This document shows positions 59,728 through 64,000 of a stretch of 64,000 nucleotides of DNA, in pieces. Source of the DNA: Bagarius yarrelli (Eukaryota; Chordata; Actinopteri; Siluriformes; Sisoridae); contig VCAZ01000001.1 in the NCBI GenBank assembly GCA_005784505.1, positions 4,511,597 through 4,575,596 on the forward strand, written 5' to 3'. Made by a program: the position numbers and the translations under genes. The notes below the pieces were generated by a model, which saw only the letters and a list, made by a program, of their open reading frames with translations, was not told the origin of the DNA and ran no database searches. The number at the start of each line of letters is the position of its first letter. Positions within the stretch are counted from its first letter, which is position 1.

Positions 59728-59912
59728 CTAGAATTTTTTGCAAATTAGTTGGTGACAGAAGCAGTTCTGGATATTTTTTTGCAAAATAGTTAAGGACAGA
59801 AGCATTTTTAGGGTATTTATTTGTTCCAAAGTAATTGGGGACAGAAGCGTTTCTGAGTATTTTTTGTTGCAAAGTAATTGGGGACAAAAGCATTTCTAGG
59901 TATTTTTTGACA
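59728..59912 (+). repeat. Minisatellite with units of about 50-58 bp
   Basis: Three to four units of the pattern tttttgcaaa.tagtt..ggacagaagc.tttct.ggtatt. The later two share caaagtaattggggaca. The minus-strand open frame repeating NYF/NASV is a product of this array. Confidence 0.85.
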
Positions 59913-61570
59913 GCTTAAAAAGGTTTTACTTTTCTCTAGTGATTAGTGTCTGTATGATCAATACCATGCAAATTAGGTTCAGTATGGGCGCTATATTAAA
60001 CATACTGTAACCTCTGCGGATAGAATCCAATATCACCACTGATGTACTACCCAGTTACGACTTGCTGTGAATGAATGATTTTTTAAATCACAGCAGGTGG
60101 CTTTTTGTCAACAGTTTGACAACAGTTTTCCTGCATGCATGCACTCTGCACCCCAGTGTTTGGAAAGATGTCACCACGGAGGATTATCTCGGAGGCTTTG
60201 GCACTCTTTCAACAATCCGGCATGCTGCCAAATACACGTGAGCGAACACAGACATTTCCTGTCATGTCTGACATATGCACTTCTGACATGACGCTGACAC
60301 CCCACTGACACTACATGATGACCTGATACGAATGCTGTGCCTCCTGCTAAATCTTATGGTGTAACACATGATAAATGTTTGTCAGCAGTGTCACTGTAGA
60401 ATTTTACAGCAAATCATCTTCCCGTCTTCCTGTGTAAGAATCACAGAGTCAAATATTTAAATGAGAATCTTGCGTGACATTGCGTCAAGCTGTGCCACTA
60501 AACCAGCTTGGGGGGAAGTTGATGCCCTTTTGGCTTCAAGTAAATGCAATCATGTGGAATAGGGCGCTCGGTGGTAATTTTAGATAACAGATAACTCTGC
60601 AAGCCAAAGGTTTAGAATAAAGCCCTGTCCAGGCTGACACTTGCCACTGGTGCAGGGTCTCTTGGAATATTGCTATCTAAGTAATGACTGTCCAAGGAGC
60701 ATTGAGGCCAAGAGTTATTACCAATCAGTGTGGTAATAGATTCAACACTTATAAATAGAGGAGGGCGCTTGCTGCAAGATGGATTATGTGGGGTTTGTGG
60801 GTTCAACATTGACACAGATTCATCGTAAATCATTATGCCTAGACCTAGAGTGATTTCTGCATTATGGGCAGAAAATGGAGTTCACCTAGTCAATAAAGAG
60901 GACATATTTCACATCTATCACCCATGCTTATGAACTTTAAGCCAAGTGAAGCTAGCATCACTGCAGTGGCATGTTCAGGTTTTTATACATAATAGACTAA
61001 AATTTAGGGGAAAAAACACACAAGGGGCTGTTGTCCTTTAATCATGAATACGATGAGAGTTTTCATCCTCATACAAACTGACTGGCTACATTATTTTCTA
61101 CTGAAAATAAAAGCAGGCAAAATGTGGAAATGCATAAAAAATGTTCGTACATAAGCCAATATTTCCAATAACAAGTCCCTGAAGAATTTGTGCGGTTGGT
61201 ATTTTTTAAAAGAAAAAAAAACGATTGTAACGGGGGCAAGACATATTTTAATCCCAAGTGCAGTTTATTTACAAAGTGACCAACAATGAATTGTAAACTA
61301 AACATGACTAAACATGACCAGTAACAGGACCATGAACTCAACAGTAGTACACAAAACAATCATCCACAAGACACAAGGCAAACACAAGGACTATAAATAC
61401 ACACTGAACGCATTAACTAAACAAGACACACCTAAACCAATCAACAACACATGACAAAACAAACCAATGAAAACACTAGGAAAAGGAAGCACATGACAAA
61501 AAGATGTAAGGAAAAACAGGAAGTAAAAAAACAAACAAGAACATGACTAGGATAGCTTAGCTAGCTAGCA

Positions 61571-61830
61571 CAGCATAGGTAAAGAAAAGAAAAAGAAAAT
61601 ATTTGACTTCATTGTCCAAGGTACACATACAGAGCCAATGGAATGCATTTTTTGCATATCCCATCTGAGTAAGTTGGGGTCAGCTATGGTACAGCACCCC
61701 TGGAGCAGGAAGGGTCTTTCTCAAGGACCCAGCAGTGGCTGGCTTGCCAGTGGTGGGGATTGAACCCAGGTGTTTCTGGTCTTCAGATCAGCAACTCAGA
61801 ACCTTAACCATTTGAGCCACCACTGCCCTA
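61571..61830 (-). mobile_element. tRNA-derived SINE (family C), minus orientation, with perfect target-site duplication
   Basis: The + strand shows agtaagttggggtcagctat, tctttctcaaggacccagca, gggattgaacccaggtgttt, cagatcagcaactcagaacc and atttgagccaccactgccct. Exact 13-base flanks tagctagctagca lie at 61558-61570 and 61831-61843. The perfect flanks indicate a fairly young insertion. Confidence 0.85.
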
Positions 61831-61989
61831 TAGCTAGCTAGCATAACTTAGCCTTGACATAAAACATAACAAAACAAGAAAAAAGAACCGTACATCTATA
61901 TTGTACTGTTAATTTATATTTTGATAAAAGCCCACATTTTTTGATAAAATGTCTATTTTTAAAAAATATTTGGACATGAAGATATGCAA

Positions 61990-62370
61990 AATGCATCATT
62001 TTATAGAATAGAATAGAATAGAATGATGCCTGCAAATAATAGAATAGAAGGATGCATGCAAAATAATAATAGAATAAATGAAAGAATAGAATAGAATGAA
62101 AGAAAAGAATAGAATATAATAATGCATGCAAAAATAGAAAAGAATATAATGATGCTTAAAAGAATAGAATAGAATTTAAGGATGTCTGCAAAGAATAGAA
62201 TAAAATATAATAATGCATGCAACAATAGAATATGACGATGCATGAAAAAAAAGAATAGAATGATAAATGCAAAGCATAAAATAGAAATAAATGCAAATAC
62301 AAAGAATAGAGTATAATGATGTATGCAAAGAATAGAATAGAATATGATGATACATGCAAAGCATAGGATA
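61990..62370 (+). repeat. Degenerate tandem repeat of agaatagaat..gatgcatgcaaa type
   Basis: Blocks of tagaatagaatagaat alternate with (g)atgcatgcaaa about a dozen times. The compound unit is roughly 30-40 bp. The minus-strand frames rich in Phe/Tyr/Ser/Leu come from this array. It ends about 150 bp before the CpG-rich stretch upstream of mdfic. Confidence 0.85.
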
Positions 62371-62499
62371 AAATATTATCATCATTATAAAGACAATGAT
62401 GAGTTTACTGATATTATAAACTTTAACTAATTGTACAAACAATAGTCGTTTGGTTTCGGAGTATAAATGTCTTTCAAAAAAGTTTTCAGAGTTTTGTTT

Positions 62500-63188
62500 G
62501 AAGACAAAAACGAAAAAAAGGGGGAAATCCGCCATGTTTTTTCTGTGGCAGTGCGCGCGCGCTCTGAGCTGTCCGTGCGCGCGGAATCCGGATGTGATGA
62601 AAACCGTTTCAGTTCAACTTTTGTTCAGTTCTCACGAGACCCGATTCGCCTCAGAAGTTTGCTGCTAACTGGACGTGCTAGTCAATTGATTCTTTTTTCT
62701 TTTTCTTTAATTTATTATTGAAAAAGAAGCCGAACTTTTTCTTGCGGTGTTATTAGTGAAAGTTTAAACGGGACGAGATTTGTTTTGGGCGAAGGAATGA
62801 TTATTACCAGGAGACGCTCTTGAAGGATAGACGTCGAGTTGACATGTTTGAAGGGTAACCGACATTTTATAATAACATTCTGTGGTAAAATTTTATTTAA
62901 AACTCGAAAGCAAAACAAATTTGTAGGTTTGAGTAAATTGGTTACATACTTAGGCAGAGGAAAAAGGGGGGGGCAAAAACTTTCCACTTGAGTTTAACGA
63001 CATCTTGCTACATGACGTCACTTTTCTTCTTCTCAAGAAAACCCCTAAAAACAGAAGTGCTGCAGCTTCATAGTCATGTTTCCATCTTTTTCCTACTCTC
63101 TTACACTCTTTTTCGCGGCTTTTCTTTAAGGGTGGACGGCTGACACGAAAGTGGGTTGGCTGTGTGTAACAGTACAGAGGTCTGGCTC
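62500..63188 (+). promoter_or_regulatory. mdfic: Probable mdfic promoter and 5' UTR
   Basis: The CpG-rich core gtgcgcgcgcgctctgagct and gtccgtgcgcgcggaatccg (62550-62592) stands out in AT-rich surroundings. A YY1-type motif (ccgccatgttt) lies just upstream at about 62529. No TATA box is obvious. A pyrimidine-rich stretch at 63080-63130 precedes the start codon. The transcription start cannot be placed from sequence. Confidence 0.5.
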
Positions 63189-63282
63189 ATGTCCGCGGAG
63201 ACGGTGTTACCTCCGGAGGGCCCTGTAGGTCCGGACAAGCAACAGCATGGGACGAGTCTGCTGCTGGTGGCGAACCCCCAGG
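63189..63282 (+). CDS. mdfic: mdfic first coding exon (MyoD family inhibitor domain containing), partial gene
   Basis: Thirty-one codons plus one base: MSAETVLPPEGPVGPDKQQH then GTSLLLVANPQ, with a donor g followed by gtaaga. Compared with mammalian MDFIC (MSGAGEALAPGPVGP at the start, first exon ending AQ/G), the start MS, the core GPVGP, the exon length and the split Gly codon agree. MDFIC binds and restrains transcription factors through a Cys-rich C-terminal domain, which lies beyond the window. The gene follows FOXP2 in tetrapods on the same strand, supporting the call. An in-frame upstream TTG is not a credible start; the ATG has a weak Kozak context (c at -3, t at +4). The N-terminus is poorly conserved, so confidence is moderate. 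Confidence 0.65.
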
Positions 63283-63550
63283 GTAAGAGACGGGTGATTT
63301 ACTCTGACAGCTTTTCCATCAGCTTTTATTTGCACTCTGCCTAACAGAGATCACTGCACTTTGCTCATTACCTTCACCTTTCAGGAGGATGGAGTAAAAT
63401 GGCAGTGGTAGTAACCCTTACCACGTTGTCTGTGTGCAGCACAATGTGTCAGTTGTGTCTAAAAATGTAGCAGAAATTTTGCAAAGTATACAAACCTTAA
63501 GGGAAAAAAAGACATTTTATGAAAAACTGTGATGGACTGGTGAAATGGAC

Positions 63551-63676
63551 AACCCCTCCTGCCGTCCATTGTGTACCCCTCCTGCCTCCATTGTGTACCC
63601 CTCCTGCCTCCATTGTGTACCCCTCCTGCCTCCATTGTGTACCCCTCCTGCCTCCATTGTGTACCCCTCCTGCCCT
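63551..63676 (+). repeat. 22-bp minisatellite, block 1
   Basis: Six copies of cccctcctgcc with the spacing unit tgtgtacccctcctgcctcc plus at. The first copy is preceded by gtgatggactgg and ggacaacccctcctgcc, which match a family B SINE body. Confidence 0.9.
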
Positions 63677-63677
63677 T

Positions 63678-63860
63678 AATTTACAGCATTTGGTAGAAGC
63701 CCTTATTCAGACTGACTTACATTTATCTCTTTTTATACAACTTAGCAATTAGAGGTTAAGGGCCTTGTTCAAGGGCCCACAGTGGTGGCTTGGTGGTGCT
63801 GGGAATCGAACACCGATCTTTCTGGTATCAGACCAACACCTTTACACTAAGCCACCACTA
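63678..63860 (-). mobile_element. SINE (family E) inside the minisatellite, minus orientation
   Basis: tttacagcatttggtagaag, cccttattcagactgactta, gaggttaagggccttgttca, ggtggtgctgggaatcgaac and ccaacacctttacactaagc with caccac follow the family order. It separates two arrays of the same minisatellite. Confidence 0.8.
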
Positions 63861-64000
63861 CCCCTCCTGCCGTCCGTTGTGTACCCCTCCTGCCGTCCGT
63901 TGTGTACCCCTCCTGCCGTCCGTTGTGTACCCCTCCTGCCGTCCGTTGTGTACCCCTCCTGCCGTCCGTTGTGTACCCCTCCTGCCGTCCGTTGTGTACC
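63861..64000 (+). repeat. 23-bp minisatellite, block 2
   Basis: Six units of cccctcctgccgtccgttgt plus gta, identical to each other as far as read, and continuing at the window end. The unit differs from block 1 by an extra g and ccgt for tcca. Confidence 0.95.

Larger units (their letters stand above)
63283..64000 (+). other. mdfic: mdfic first intron (runs past the window end)
   Basis: After about 250 bases of unique sequence it holds a 22-bp minisatellite block (63551-63676), a minus-strand SINE (63678-63860), and a 23-bp block of the same repeat (63861-64000) that continues beyond the window. No second exon was seen. Confidence 0.55.

Noticed and set aside
61838..62535. Several minus-strand frames rich in Phe, Tyr, Ser and Leu
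   Set aside because: They read the complement of the agaatagaat tandem repeat; no protein family is recognisable.
63156..63188. In-frame extension of the mdfic first exon upstream of the ATG
   Set aside because: It would need a TTG start, and the added residues have no likeness to MDFIC; the ATG at 63189 fits the family start.

Overview
This is vertebrate nuclear DNA, almost certainly from a teleost fish. The evidence is a multi-exon foxp2 gene with GT-AG introns, very abundant CT/GA and CA/TG microsatellites, several tRNA-derived SINE families of fish type, and relics of RTE-like LINEs, Tc1/mariner and hAT transposons. The SINE with the 3' part 'ggcagacgc..cttatccagagcgactta' is common in ostariophysan fishes such as catfishes and characins, so I lean to that group, but this is an inference from memory.

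Region 1-37.2 kb: the 3' two thirds or more of foxp2 on the + strand. Fourteen coding exons were placed between 5623 and 33848. Their lengths and phases add up to 1851 nt, one uninterrupted frame of 616 codons plus a TAA stop. The 5' coding exons lie upstream of the window. The encoded part runs from a glutamine-rich region, through a C2H2 zinc finger, a leucine zipper, a CtBP-type PLNLV motif and the forkhead domain, to the acidic C-terminus. A 3' UTR of about 3.4 kb follows, with a doubled polyadenylation signal near 37206-37216 and seed matches for miR-9, miR-132 and let-7. The identity is foxp2 rather than foxp1 or foxp4: the forkhead entry reads [20 protein letters not shown] and the tail keeps GYGAALNASLQAALAE.

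Region 37.2-62.5 kb: intergenic. No protein gene was recognised here. It holds SINE copies (one nested in another), 3'-truncated RTE-like LINE ends, a Tc1 transposase scrap, long CT/GA arrays, minisatellites and some complex AT-rich stretches that could be conserved non-coding elements.

Region 62.5-64 kb: a CpG-rich promoter-like stretch followed by a 31-codon first exon starting at 63189. It resembles the N-terminus of mdfic (MyoD family inhibitor domain containing). mdfic is the gene downstream of FOXP2 in tetrapods, so similarity and synteny agree. The window ends in its first intron, in a minisatellite that looks as if it was amplified from a SINE segment.

The points most worth a second look are: a decayed tandem copy of one foxp2 exon with its upstream intron (or an assembly error that mimics this); a TG-repeat acceptor in front of that exon; a NAGNAG acceptor on the next exon; a loss of the long polyglutamine tract; the SINE-to-minisatellite transition in mdfic intron 1; and a nested SINE with recognisable target-site duplications. 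I found no unknown multi-gene system.
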